Positions 15,404 to 23,083 of a stretch of DNA of 64,000 nt are shown piece after piece (position 1 is the stretch's first letter; the number at the start of each line of letters is the position of its first letter). Origin of the DNA: JBMORL01 sp049322335 (lineage in GTDB: Bacteria; Bacteroidota; Bacteroidia; Flavobacteriales_D; UBA2798); contig JBMORL010000092.1 of the NCBI GenBank assembly GCA_049322335.1, positions 1 to 64,000 of the forward strand, in the 5' to 3' direction. The position numbers and the translations under genes are program-made. The notes below the pieces were generated by a model. That model did no database searches, had not been told where the DNA came from, and worked only from the letters and a program-made list of their open reading frames with translations.

Positions 15404-16246
15404 TTAGTGTTTAGAAATGTTTAACAGGCTGGCGATTATTTTTAAATCCTGCGGTTTGTGGAGCAGTCTTTCCAGCACCGCATTGATTAATGCCAGTTCA
15501 CCTTCGTTAAAATTTTCTTCGAGCATTCCGAGTACCTGCAAAAACTTTTGCTGGTCTTCGCTTAGGTTAGCGGGATTACCCTTTTCATTTTTTTCAAAAG
15601 TTACTTCGGCATCAACGGTGGTTTCCCCGCGTTTTTCTCTTTCCTTGTTATCCTCTTCAATAATCCCGGCAAGGGCTTCGCCACCGGGAAGTTTGGTTAA
15701 GAGTTGCGGGTTGCGTCTTATCATGCCTTCCATGACCACGCTGGCGAGTTCACCGAGGTTTACATTTCCCCAATGGAGTTTTTTGCCTTCGTATTTTTTT
15801 AAATCCTCTTTGAGTTTTTGGATATAGTCTTCTGCTTCTTTTAAATCCGCTTTGGTTTTGTCCAGTTCTTCGCAGAGTTTTTCATGTTCTATCCGTTCGC
15901 GTTCTCTTTCCACTGCCGCCTGTATTTTTGCGTCAACGTCATAGCCGCTAAGACTTGGCACAGCCACTTTTTCATCTTCCTGCTGCCCCTGTATTTTAAA
16001 AAAATGTTTTTCGGCATTGAAGGAACGTGGGTGAGTGTTGTAAATAAAAACCTTCACCAGTTGACTTTTCTCGTCCAGCGATTCCTTGTAATGTTCAAAG
16101 GAGGCCGGGTCATTGGTACGCGGCACTGCACGAAATTCATCAAGGCGGATTTCGTAATACCTCGGTCTGCCATCGGCTGCACACCTCTTTAAGTAGTCGT
16201 GCAGCAGTTTCATTTTCCGTTCGTCAAAAGGTTTTATGTTCTCCAT
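15404..16246 (-). CDS. Coiled-coil protein of unknown function
   Basis: 280 aa. An N-terminal alpha/beta portion (residues 1-105, including RPRYYEIRLDEFRAVPR) is followed by a charged coiled coil (about 110-152). A Gly-containing segment and a C-terminal helical part rich in Asn/Glu/Leu complete it. No transmembrane segment. It lies between the beta-protein trio and the annexin-like genes, and could be a scaffold or internal structural protein. This is positional inference only. Confidence 0.5.
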   Translation of the reverse strand: MENIKPFDERKMKLLHDYLKRCAADGRPRYYEIRLDEFRAVPRTNDPASFEHYKESLDEKSQLVKVFIYNTHPRSFNAEKHFFKIQGQQEDEKVAVPSLSGYDVDAKIQAAVERERERIEHEKLCEELDKTKADLKEAEDYIQKLKEDLKKYEGKKLHWGNVNLGELASVVMEGMIRRNPQLLTKLPGGEALAGIIEEDNKEREKRGETTVDAEVTFEKNEKGNPANLSEDQQKFLQVLGMLEENFNEGELALINAVLERLLHKPQDLKIIASLLNISKH

Positions 16247-16260
16247 TTCTTATTTTTATT

Positions 16261-16611
16261 TTATTTACAATTTTCAGTTGATGAACATTTGTGGGTTTGT
16301 GTTTTCGGAATCACCTGGATGAATTTTACCGGCTGGTAAAGCGTGGTGGTATTGGTCATGGTGATTTCACCGGTATGGTCATATTGCAACTCATCGGCCT
16401 GTTCCTCGAAAGAGTAAAAAACACCCGTGTCGCTTTCCACTTTCACCCCGTCAATGGTTTCCACTAAAATGAAGTACTCCGAATATGCGTTCACCGTTAG
16501 TGTACCTTCAGGTGGCAGGATAAAATGACGGAACCGGATCAGGTAGTTATTTCCGTAACCGAGTTCGCGCATCCTGCGCGGGATGTATTCAAGGGCAAGG
16601 TTGGTGGTCAT
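16261..16611 (-). CDS. Small beta-rich protein, third of a trio
   Basis: 116 aa, mostly beta-strand pattern (NYLIRFRHFILPPEGTLTV, YFILVETIDGVKVESDTG) with a Cys-containing C-terminus. Its start overlaps the previous gene's stop. It is the third of three overlapping genes directly downstream of the capsid-candidate gene and probably shares their role as a particle surface or vertex component. No family recognised. Confidence 0.45.
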   Translation of the reverse strand: MTTNLALEYIPRRMRELGYGNNYLIRFRHFILPPEGTLTVNAYSEYFILVETIDGVKVESDTGVFYSFEEQADELQYDHTGEITMTNTTTLYQPVKFIQVIPKTQTHKCSSTENCK

Positions 16612-17096
16612 GCTTCACAGGTGTTTTTGAGTTCCACTTCGATGTAGAGGTTTACTTTGTAGGTAATGAGTTCACCGATCTGGTCTGACCAGCGGTCGAG
16701 GTAGTGACCGTGTATCACCGTAGTTTTTCCATCTACCAGCACATCCACCGGTGAAAAATTATTCAGGCTGTGCGTGGAAACGTGCGCTACATACTTTAGC
16801 ACCAGTGAAGGATCTCCCCAAAACAAATTCCTGTCTTCGGTAGTCACTTCTGCTGCATAAAACCATCCCGCACGTTCAAATGCCTGCAAGCGGATGTCAC
16901 CAGCTGAAATGGTAGGACGGAAAAACAAACCGTCTTTGCTGTCAGGAATGGCGGTAGCTCCATCGGATTCCAATACGATAGAGTGCGCTATACCGGTAAT
17001 GCGATAGGCGTCACGGGGCAGGTTGATTTGAAAATGCCTGCGCTGGCGCACCTGTTCAATAGTAAAGCTGTGTATGAGCATCCGTGTTTTCATCAC
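16608..17096 (-). CDS. Beta-rich protein, second of a trio
   Basis: 162 aa. It shares with the 127-aa protein at 17093 an early RITGI strand followed by KDGLFFR (KDDLLFFR in the other) and a C-terminal YKVNLYIEVE strand (YRVSLYLDCE in the other), so the two look like paralogues. Predicted all-beta, possibly a jelly-roll-like fold. It overlaps both neighbours by about 4 bp, so the trio is translated in a coupled way. Likely a minor structural protein (spike, penton or adaptor) if the element is viral. Confidence 0.45.
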   Translation of the reverse strand: MMKTRMLIHSFTIEQVRQRRHFQINLPRDAYRITGIAHSIVLESDGATAIPDSKDGLFFRPTISAGDIRLQAFERAGWFYAAEVTTEDRNLFWGDPSLVLKYVAHVSTHSLNNFSPVDVLVDGKTTVIHGHYLDRWSDQIGELITYKVNLYIEVELKNTCEA

Positions 17097-17476
17097 TGGT
17101 TATCCTCCATTTCACAATCGAGGTATAGCGAAACACGATAGGCGGCAAAAGTGGTGCGACCGTCCGGTGTGTCTTTGTATTCCACGCGCACAATACCATT
17201 TCCCGGATGTACGCGGCCTAATGCGTAGTATCTGGCATTGGGACGAACATTTACCCCGGTCATCAGCAGTTTGGTTTCGTAGTCTTCCGGGAAAAATTCC
17301 TGCTTGTTGATTTCCACTCTTTGACTTCCCCGGAAAAACAGCAGATCATCTTTATCAGAAGTGAATAGCATTCCGCGAATACACACGATGCTTTTGTCCA
17401 GTTCAAAGTTTTTAGAAATGGATTCTCCCGATGTTGAAATTTGTATATCGAACCGTTTTTTTACCCTTCTTATCAT
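17093..17476 (-). CDS. Beta-rich protein, first of a trio
   Basis: 127 aa with alternating hydrophobic strands throughout (KRFDIQISTSGESISKNF, AAYRVSLYLDCEME). Paralogous to the 162-aa protein encoded next. It is separated from the upstream capsid-candidate gene by a very stable intergenic hairpin that may reduce its expression relative to that gene. No known family recognised. Confidence 0.45.
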   Translation of the reverse strand: MIRRVKKRFDIQISTSGESISKNFELDKSIVCIRGMLFTSDKDDLLFFRGSQRVEINKQEFFPEDYETKLLMTGVNVRPNARYYALGRVHPGNGIVRVEYKDTPDGRTTFAAYRVSLYLDCEMEDNQ

Positions 17477-17547
17477 TTGTGTTTGATGTTAACTCCAAAG
17501 GCAGTACCTTTGAAATGGTTTTGTACTTTGTTTGACTTACCCGTCCT

Positions 17548-17580
17548 CCCGTTAGCTTCCTTGAAAAAGAAGCTAACGGG
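17548..17580. promoter_or_regulatory. Strong intergenic hairpin after the capsid-candidate gene
   Basis: CCCGTTAGCTTC (17548-17559) pairs perfectly with GAAGCTAACGGG (17569-17580) around a 9-base loop. No T run follows on the transcribed (-) strand, so it is not a classical terminator. Candidate roles are an attenuator or an RNA-processing/stability element that sets a higher level for the upstream gene. Confidence 0.7.
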
Positions 17581-17603
17581 TATAGGGTTAGTGTTTTACC
17601 TAA

Positions 17604-18323
17604 TCAGGGTGTGGTGATGGTTCCGTGAAGGGCGGCAAACACGTAGGTGTTGGCGGCAATTCCGTCCAGTGTTCCCAGTTCAATAGTCATTTCCAACAAC
17701 ACATCGTCATGCACAAGGCGCGGGTTGGCGAGTTTGTAGTAACCCATCGGTACAAGGTGCAGGTTGTTTGTTTTGAATACATTGTTGGAGGTATCGGGAA
17801 CAATCTGCTTTTTATTTGACTTTAAGGAAAACTCACCATTGGCAAGAGCCGGGATGCTTTCCAGTTTGTCGTAGTTGGTGGCGATGATCTTGTCTTTGGT
17901 GGCATCAGCCGACACACCGGCAAGCAGGATAATTCCGCTTACGAGCAAGACCTGGTTTTTCGGCAGCTTGGCGTTGGAGATGTTTCGCAAACCGATTTCC
18001 TTGTCGTCCTGTGTCTCGAAAATTTTAATTGTTTTGCTTGACACCGGTTTGATGGAGTAAATGATCGTGTCTGCCAGTCGCAATTCTCCTTTTGCCAGCC
18101 CGTCTTTGATGTGCTGCGGCAGTTCACTGAAATGTTTTTCCATTTCTGCACGTGAACCTTTGCTGGCCATTGCAGGCGGAACTAACTTGTTCAGCACCTT
18201 CGCTCTTTGGATGGGGTTCATGTTTCGGAGCGCACCGAGAAAATCCTCATCGTTTAATGCGCCCATTCCTACCAACGCTCCTGCGTTGTTGTATTCGTCA
18301 ATGTTTTCTAATTGTCCTAACAT
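17604..18323 (-). CDS. Capsid-candidate / major structural protein (unrecognised)
   Basis: 239 aa from the ATG at 18323, chosen because AAAAAACAAAAAAATG precedes it. An upstream in-frame ATG at 18386 would add 21 basic residues of low plausibility. The N-terminal ~85 residues are helical (MNPIQRAKVLNKLVPPAM). The remainder is beta-rich (LADTIIYSIKPVSSKTIKIF, KNQVLLVSGIILLAG, VLLEMTIELGTLDG). No cysteines and no membrane segment. It is flanked by hairpins on both sides and followed by three small beta proteins, the arrangement expected for a highly expressed capsid gene. Identification as capsid is inference. Confidence 0.45.
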   Translation of the reverse strand: MLGQLENIDEYNNAGALVGMGALNDEDFLGALRNMNPIQRAKVLNKLVPPAMASKGSRAEMEKHFSELPQHIKDGLAKGELRLADTIIYSIKPVSSKTIKIFETQDDKEIGLRNISNAKLPKNQVLLVSGIILLAGVSADATKDKIIATNYDKLESIPALANGEFSLKSNKKQIVPDTSNNVFKTNNLHLVPMGYYKLANPRLVHDDVLLEMTIELGTLDGIAANTYVFAALHGTITTP

Positions 18324-18405
18324 TTTTTTGTTTTTTAGTTTGTTATTCAATTTTGCTTTTGCGCTTTTGAATGAAAACCGAACCATCAGGCGCAGAGGTT
18401 CCCTG

Positions 18406-18430
18406 TACGGCAGGTGGCCTGCCTGCCGTA
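18406..18430. promoter_or_regulatory. Hairpin in the leader of the capsid-candidate gene
   Basis: TACGGCAGG (18406-18414) pairs perfectly with CCTGCCGTA (18422-18430) around TGGCCTG. It lies in the 137-base spacer between the upstream gene and the ATG at 18323. On the - strand no T run follows. It may protect the 5' end of a processed mRNA. Confidence 0.6.
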
Positions 18431-18460
18431 ACGAAGTGTTTTCAGTATGTCCGTTAAGGG

Positions 18461-19093
18461 TTAGTAAATGCGTTGTTCCGTTTCATCCATTCCCGTCATG
18501 GGAGTGGCGGGAGTTTCGGCACTTTGTTCCTGCACGTAGTTTTCAGCCGCTTTTTGAAGTTCCTTCTCAAACTTTTCCATTTGGGAAAGATCCTTTTTAT
18601 CCGCCTGCGGGTATCGGAACACTTTTACCTCTCCCATGCCGCTGGTGCTTTCAGAAGTGGTGGTTGTGGTTTCCTTTGTTGCAGTGTCCTTTTTCTTTGA
18701 GGTAAGGATTTTGTCAAGGAAAAGTTTTTGTTTGATTCCGCTGGCGTAGTTTTTAATACGCTCTTTGGCAGCTTCCATTTTTGTCTTACCATTTCCTTCT
18801 GTTCCATTAACTGATTCTACACTTGGGCTAAACACGTTAGAGGTAGCCATACCCAACCCGAAGGCGGTGACGGCAGGCGTACCGGTAAACTGTCCCGTTC
18901 CGGCTACAAGTAATCCGGTGAGCAATGACCAGCGTCCTGTTCCTGCTCCCACGAATCCCCCGCCTAACCCGGCCAGCAGCATCAACCCGGTATTGGCTGC
19001 CGCTTTACCGATACGTTGTTTGGTGGTGAGGTTGGCAGTGTCCCTCCCGGCTAAGTAACTTTCCTTCTGCGCCTTTTTTTCATACTTATTCAT
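18461..19093 (-). CDS. Gly-rich membrane protein with Thr/Ser-rich linker
   Basis: 210 aa. A basic N-terminus is followed by two adjacent small-residue-rich hydrophobic segments (about 32-55 and 58-85: GLMLLAGLGGGFVGAG, LLTGLLVAGTG) that resemble glycine-zipper membrane helices. A Lys-rich segment, a Thr/Ser-rich linker (about 137-150) and a helical acidic tail come next. Such proteins are common in membrane-containing particles, but the family is not recognised. The leader AAAGGAGAAAAAGAAACATG contains an unusual GGAG. Confidence 0.5.
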   Translation of the reverse strand: MNKYEKKAQKESYLAGRDTANLTTKQRIGKAAANTGLMLLAGLGGGFVGAGTGRWSLLTGLLVAGTGQFTGTPAVTAFGLGMATSNVFSPSVESVNGTEGNGKTKMEAAKERIKNYASGIKQKLFLDKILTSKKKDTATKETTTTTSESTSGMGEVKVFRYPQADKKDLSQMEKFEKELQKAAENYVQEQSAETPATPMTGMDETEQRIY

Positions 19094-19123
19094 GTTTCTT
19101 TTTCTCCTTTCTTTTTATTGGTT

Positions 19124-20776
19124 TTACATTAATGCCACAGGCGTTATATCCTCTGTTCCGCTCAATCCTTTTGCTTTGGTTTTTCCTTTTTTGGAGTTGA
19201 GTGGGGGGATGCCATCCACCTGTTTTGTTTTTTTCTTTCCCTTTTGCGTGGAAGAATACACTCCGTAACCGATTCCTAACGCGGTAAGGATTCCAGCTAC
19301 CCATGCCGTAGGTTTCGCCCATTTTTTGTTACGTTCCCACCAGGTTCCTTCCGGTTTATCGTCAGGAGATTTGTCCTTGCTTTCATCGGTTGTGGTATTC
19401 TCCCCAGTGGTGATTTCTGCCGAACGGGTGGTCATTACCGGTTCATCCTCAGGAACAGAAAAATTATCCAGATCGGTAGCGGGTGTGGTAGCGGCTTGCT
19501 GATCGGCATCGGCTGTGTTCTCAAAATCCTCGCTGCCTTTTTCTTTGGCCTTAAAAATGTTTCCGATGTTTTTCAATATCGCAGCAATGGCGGCCAAGAT
19601 TCCTGAAGCAGCAGTTACACTGGTGGCGGCAGTTACCGGCTCACCCAATGAACCCAGCCCTTTCATTTCTTCCCCGTTCTCCACATTTTCCGAATAGTAA
19701 AGTTCCTGTCCGAGAATCAAAGGCAGCGGTGTATTCAGGTTCATCATTTCCATTTGGCTGTCGTAGATGTAACCCAAACCGTTTACTTCTTTGTTGGCGT
19801 TTCCTCTTCCGGTAAGAATCGCCTCTTTGAGATTTTCCGGTTTGCCACCCGCCCCATGAAAAATTTTTTCCATTTTTTCGCGCAGTTGTTTCAGCCGTTG
19901 AAACTTCACCATGTCAATGCCCCGTTTTTGTGCCTCAGCATCGCTCAGGTAAGCGTATTTGAGCCGTTGGGGTACTTTCATCATGTTCAGCTTCATCGCA
20001 GCTAAAAGGCCATTTCTGAGCAATACGGTGACCGGGTTCACGCGGTTAACAGCATGAATGGTTTTGCTGATACCTGTTTTTACTTTCTGTCCAAAGTCTT
20101 TGAGCCGTTCTCCAAACTTCTTTTTGGGTTCGTCTGTTTTCTTTCGCTTAAACAATGCGCCCAACTCTTTCATGCCGCTATCTTCGTAAAGTTGCTGGGC
20201 ATCGGGTTGTGTTTTGTCGGGTATCCCGTCAAGGTAGGTTAATTCCATAGGGTGATCTTGTTTTTCTTTAAAAGGTTCTTCGTAATTGTAATAGTTGGTC
20301 ACGCAGTCCATGATGATTTCCCGCCCACTGGGAAGCACCACCACCGGGTAGATGTGCTGAAAGTGGTCTTTGCTATACTTCGTAATCCGGTGAATGATTT
20401 TTAATTTATCACTCAAGGCAGAAAGACAACAGGAAATAAAAACGGTATAACAGTCGCAGTCTCCTTTTTTATCGTAGATCAATCGCCTGGGCGAGCGCAC
20501 TTGTTCTTTTCCGTCTGCATCTTTTTCGTAGGCGATATGGTCTTTTACAAAATGCCAGAGTTTTTTACAAGCAGCTTCGTAAGGGATGTGCTTCAACTCA
20601 CGGTCAGCGAACTGCTTTACCTGCCACCTTGTTTTTGCCACGACTTTAGGAATGAACTTTACCGTGTCGGCAACATTGGCATTGCGTTTTACAGTTTGTT
20701 CCTTTCCACCGGCCATAGGAAACAAATGCACATAAGGGCGCAGGCTTTTGGTGATATGTCCTTTTTCAGCTTCCAA
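19124..20776 (-). CDS. Transglutaminase-like protein with C-terminal membrane anchor
   Basis: 550 aa. Residues ~60-165 are a transglutaminase-like (papain-fold) domain: GDCDCYTVFISCCL with C107 or C109, H141 (DHFQHIYPVVVL) and D157 (REIIMDCV). In this superfamily such triads act as proteases, transglutaminases or amidases. A basic region, a helical middle part, a hydrophobic Ala-rich stretch (about 375-398) and a second transmembrane segment (about 505-525, AWVAGILTALGIGYGVY) follow. It is the largest protein of the putative structural block. It could process particle proteins or crosslink/cleave host surface material. The specific role is unknown. Confidence 0.6.
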   Translation of the reverse strand: MEAEKGHITKSLRPYVHLFPMAGGKEQTVKRNANVADTVKFIPKVVAKTRWQVKQFADRELKHIPYEAACKKLWHFVKDHIAYEKDADGKEQVRSPRRLIYDKKGDCDCYTVFISCCLSALSDKLKIIHRITKYSKDHFQHIYPVVVLPSGREIIMDCVTNYYNYEEPFKEKQDHPMELTYLDGIPDKTQPDAQQLYEDSGMKELGALFKRKKTDEPKKKFGERLKDFGQKVKTGISKTIHAVNRVNPVTVLLRNGLLAAMKLNMMKVPQRLKYAYLSDAEAQKRGIDMVKFQRLKQLREKMEKIFHGAGGKPENLKEAILTGRGNANKEVNGLGYIYDSQMEMMNLNTPLPLILGQELYYSENVENGEEMKGLGSLGEPVTAATSVTAASGILAAIAAILKNIGNIFKAKEKGSEDFENTADADQQAATTPATDLDNFSVPEDEPVMTTRSAEITTGENTTTDESKDKSPDDKPEGTWWERNKKWAKPTAWVAGILTALGIGYGVYSSTQKGKKKTKQVDGIPPLNSKKGKTKAKGLSGTEDITPVALM

Positions 20777-21263
20777 CAGTGGGTGTTTTTAAGGTGAACT
20801 CCTGCGTGTCTTCGTAAGGAAATTTTTTCCAGCCGAGGTTAACAGTGGTGAGTGTGCGCACACCAAGTTTTACTTCCGTTCCCTGCTGAAAAGCCGTGAG
20901 CAGTTCTCCTCCCAGTGAAAAAACTCCCAGTAGTGGAATTTGTATCATTATCCCGGTTACTTCTGCTTCACCGTACGCGGGAATCAGGATGTCTTTGTCC
21001 GTTGCCTGAGAAGAACCGATAACCGCGTCTTTGTACAGGAGTTTTACAAACGGAAATTTTATTTTCAGTTTCGTGCGCGTTGGATTTTTCAGCCGCACAT
21101 CCACACGAAGAAAAATCCCGTTGACAGCAACTTTGTGCAGTGAAACGGTGGGCTGTACCACTAATTCATCTGCCAGCCGGTTTAACCGGAGTACGTAAGC
21201 TACGCCACCGCCAATGGCTGCCACCACTCCTGTTCCCACCAGTATTTTTGTCCATTTACCCAT
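20766..21263 (-). CDS. Membrane-anchored WHy/LEA14-like beta protein
   Basis: 165 aa with an N-terminal transmembrane segment (about 6-24) followed by a beta-sandwich pattern (VAVNGIFLRVDVRLKNPTRT, LKIKFPFVKLLYKD, IPAYGEAEVTGIMIQIP). This resembles the LEA14/WHy domain seen in bacterial exported proteins. Overlaps the start of the transglutaminase-like gene by 11 bp. It probably lies on the outer face of a membrane. Function unknown. Confidence 0.5.
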   Translation of the reverse strand: MGKWTKILVGTGVVAAIGGGVAYVLRLNRLADELVVQPTVSLHKVAVNGIFLRVDVRLKNPTRTKLKIKFPFVKLLYKDAVIGSSQATDKDILIPAYGEAEVTGIMIQIPLLGVFSLGGELLTAFQQGTEVKLGVRTLTTVNLGWKKFPYEDTQEFTLKTPTVGS

Positions 21264-21266
21264 CTT

Positions 21267-21449
21267 TTATTTTCCTTTCTTTTTTTTGTTGAGATAATCT
21301 CCCGCCATTTTAAAACCCATCCATATCGCTCCGCCTATGATCGCTTTTAAGGCGTAATCCAAAAGCCCGGAGTAATCAAGGTTGGCAAACAGGATGGTTC
21401 CTGTAAGAAAAAGCTGGCTACCGCTGTCGTTTGTTTTTTGTGTTTCCAT
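21267..21449 (-). CDS. Small single-span membrane protein
   Basis: 60 aa with a hydrophobic middle (about 12-45, LFLTGTILFANLDYSGLLDY, GGAIWMGFKMAG) and a Lys-rich C-terminus (LNKKKKGK). First gene of the long structural block. The leader contains the 13-bp hairpin 21466-21496 and an A-rich stretch just before the ATG. Small membrane proteins at the head of such operons can be virion membrane components. This is inference. Confidence 0.5.
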   Translation of the reverse strand: METQKTNDSGSQLFLTGTILFANLDYSGLLDYALKAIIGGAIWMGFKMAGDYLNKKKKGK

Positions 21450-21465
21450 TTTTCTTTTTTATTAT

Positions 21466-21496
21466 CCTGAAGCGATACGCAAGTATCTGCTTCAGG
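21466..21496. promoter_or_regulatory. Leader hairpin of the structural operon
   Basis: CCTGAAGC-GATAC (21466-21478) pairs with GTATC-T-GCTTCAGG (21483-21496), giving 13 pairs with one bulged base around a four-base loop. It lies 17 bases before the ATG at 21449 on the transcribed (-) strand. There is no T run. Third member of a series of strong hairpins in spacers of this operon. Confidence 0.65.
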
Positions 21497-21523
21497 AGAG
21501 TGTTTTCATTGTGTCCTTTTCGT

Positions 21524-21578
21524 GAAACAAAGATTTAGCAAAGGTTTCGACATGCTTTCCGGTTTTTTCTTTGTGTTT
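21524..21578. repeat. 55-bp direct repeat, copy 1
   Basis: Begins GAAACAAAGATTTAGCAAAG and contains GACATGCTTTCCGG. It matches copy 2 (21669-21723) at 51 of 55 positions with a 145-bp period. On the - strand it contains an AATCTTTG box (7 of 8 to TAnnTTTG) pointing into the structural operon. It may therefore be a duplicated promoter/operator or an iteron-like site. Confidence 0.75.
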
Positions 21579-21668
21579 GTTTCCGCTTGAACTGATTGCC
21601 ACCAATTTTTTTGCAGCTCTTTTTTTCTGCCTTCATCCTGTTTCGTGCAGGGAGTATATCCCCATCAC

Positions 21669-21723
21669 GAAACAAAGATTTGGCAAAGGTTTTGACATGC
21701 TTTCCGGTTTTTCTTTTGTGTTT
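21669..21723. repeat. 55-bp direct repeat, copy 2
   Basis: Begins GAAACAAAGATTTGGCAAAG. Same content as copy 1, and both lie in the spacer between the structural operon and the small HTH-like gene at 21752. The unique sequence between the copies (21579-21668) shows no reading frame of note. Confidence 0.75.
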
Positions 21724-21751
21724 TCACTTGGATGAATCAACTTCTTTCAAT

Positions 21752-21961
21752 TTATTCAAGCGTCAGTTTTTTGGGTGTGCCGATTTTTTTCAGAATCAAC
21801 TCCACCTGGTTTACCGTCAGGTATTTTCCCCTGACAGGCCCCAGTTCCTCCTGAAAACTTTTGATGAGATTATTAAAAACGTGGAGGGATACTCCGTAGA
21901 GGTTGCGCATTTCCTTCATGGTATAAGGGCGCAGATCGAGGGTTTGTTTTATGTTTTCCAT
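21752..21961 (-). CDS. Small HTH-like protein, paralogue 1 of 3
   Basis: 69 aa. The pattern TLDLRPYTMKEMRNLYGVS...GPVRGKYLTVNQVELILKKIGTP is shared with the proteins at 23084 and 23335: LRPY near the N-terminus, a short helix-turn-helix-like stretch, then G-x-x-x-T-x-x-QV. Such small proteins in Bacteroidota resemble DUF4248-type putative DNA-binding proteins. It sits between the duplicated repeat and a 178-aa gene, so it may regulate the structural operon. Confidence 0.55.
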   Translation of the reverse strand: MENIKQTLDLRPYTMKEMRNLYGVSLHVFNNLIKSFQEELGPVRGKYLTVNQVELILKKIGTPKKLTLE

Positions 21962-21968
21962 AGTAGTT

Positions 21969-22505
21969 TTAGATTAAATGATTTTGAAAAAGAATAGCGT
22001 TGTAAAAAACATCCAAACAGTTGTAGGCTTTTAAGTGGTGGAGTTTTTCACGGTAGAGTTGAAAAAGGGGTGTGTTGGGTGCAATGGAATATTTGTACAC
22101 TCCTCTGGCAAGAACGAACAAGGGTTGTGCGTAAGCTCCTACGAGTGTTCTTTTTTGAAGGAGGTCTTCATACCACTGTTTTGTTTTTGAAAAACCATTT
22201 TCAAAATTTTTGTTCAGCCACAGTGCCGGACGCGGCAAGCGGTAACCGGGGGATTTTTGAACGTACCTTTTGGCAAGCATCACCCTTACGCAAAAACGGG
22301 TAAAATTTTTCTCCGGTGAAACGGAAGGATCAAAATGTTCAGTGATAAGATACCGGAAGTTCAACACCTCTTTTTCTGTAAAAGTTTCGTTACGCCATAG
22401 CGCGGCATGGACAAAAGCCCAGGCATTGCGGATGGCGTTTTGTTTTTCTTCGTGGATGTCGCTGCTTTCTCTTAACACCGACATAGTTGGAATTTGTGCT
22501 GTCAT
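21969..22505 (-). CDS. Unknown 178-aa protein
   Basis: No recognised family. It is mostly helical with many Trp, Tyr and Phe residues (NAWAFVHAALWRNETFTEKE, TKQWYEDLL) and a basic middle section (VRVMLAKRYVQKSPGYRLPRP). No membrane segment or signal peptide. It is followed after 7 bp by the first small HTH-like gene and is divergent from the + gene at 22736. Position suggests an early or regulatory/replication function. Confidence 0.45.
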   Translation of the reverse strand: MTAQIPTMSVLRESSDIHEEKQNAIRNAWAFVHAALWRNETFTEKEVLNFRYLITEHFDPSVSPEKNFTRFCVRVMLAKRYVQKSPGYRLPRPALWLNKNFENGFSKTKQWYEDLLQKRTLVGAYAQPLFVLARGVYKYSIAPNTPLFQLYREKLHHLKAYNCLDVFYNAILFQNHLI

Positions 22506-22735
22506 TTTTTTGAATTTTTAGTTATTAATTTTTGTTTGACAGGACAAAATTCCGGCAGCGGGAGGGGATGGTTTCCGGTTTTTTCACGCGGCTTTTTCCC
22601 GTTTTTTCTCTTTTAATGCGATTGGTTCCGGTTTTACGTTTTTTTCGTTTTTTGACGATTTTTCCGTTTTTTACCAATGAAAAAATAACAAACACACTTT
22701 TTAATAAGTTCGTATATTTGAAAATAAAAACGCTT
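22506..22735. other. Divergent intergenic region
   Basis: This 230-bp spacer separates the leftward 178-aa gene from the rightward 91-aa gene. It contains a perfect TATATTTG -7 box for the + gene at 22713-22720 and a T-rich tract with TTTCCGGTTTTTTC (around 22571). That tract resembles the end of the 55-bp repeats. No -33 TTG is seen at the right distance. Confidence 0.5.
22713..22720 (+). promoter_or_regulatory. -7 promoter box for the 91-aa gene
   Basis: TATATTTG matches TAnnTTTG exactly, 15 bases before the ATG at 22736. The leader would be short and A-rich. No clear -33 element, so activation by a regulator is possible. Confidence 0.55.
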
Positions 22736-23011
22736 ATGGAAAAAGTAGAAGGAGAATTTCAAGATTATTCCTCTTATAAAGACAGGGGAATGTTTAAATT
22801 AACATGCGATCAGGTAATGAATCCATATACTTGGAAGCCACCTATCCAATGGTCAGGTAAGGTAAATGGAATAGAAGTAAAATTTGTTCAAACATCAAGA
22901 TACGCGAACAGTAGAGAATGTTTTGATTTCACTGGATTCCCAAAAGAATTGGAAAAAGCCATTGATGATATTATTGAAGCGATAGACAAAAAGATGAGAA
23001 AAATGGATTGA
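22736..23011 (+). CDS. Unknown 91-aa protein
   Basis: Start chosen at 22736 (MEKVEGEFQDYSSYKDRG) because it follows a consensus -7 box and an A-rich leader. An upstream in-frame ATG at 22532 would add an implausible Phe/Arg-rich stretch. The protein is soluble, with a beta-rich middle (IQWSGKVNGIEVKFVQTSRY) and a C-terminal helix (FPKELEKAIDDIIEAIDKK). It is the only rightward gene in the middle of the element and has its own promoter and terminator. Family not recognised. Confidence 0.6.
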   Translation: MEKVEGEFQDYSSYKDRGMFKLTCDQVMNPYTWKPPIQWSGKVNGIEVKFVQTSRYANSRECFDFTGFPKELEKAIDDIIEAIDKKMRKMD

Positions 23012-23047
23012 CAATCCCCACAATAAAAAAACATTTATTTGAGTATT

Positions 23048-23075
23048 AAAAAGACCGTCATTGGCAGGTCTTTTT
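23048..23075. terminator. Bidirectional terminator
   Basis: AAAAAGACC / GGTCTTTTT around GTCATTGGCA, with T-rich flanks on both strands. It serves the + gene ending at 23011 and the - gene ending at 23084. Confidence 0.85.
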
Positions 23076-23083
23076 CTTTTTAA

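Noticed and set aside
18061..18705. A 214-aa + strand frame across the capsid-candidate region
   Set aside because: It overlaps two better supported minus-strand genes and their leader hairpin. Composition is not protein-like (Cys, Ser, Phe, Pro runs).
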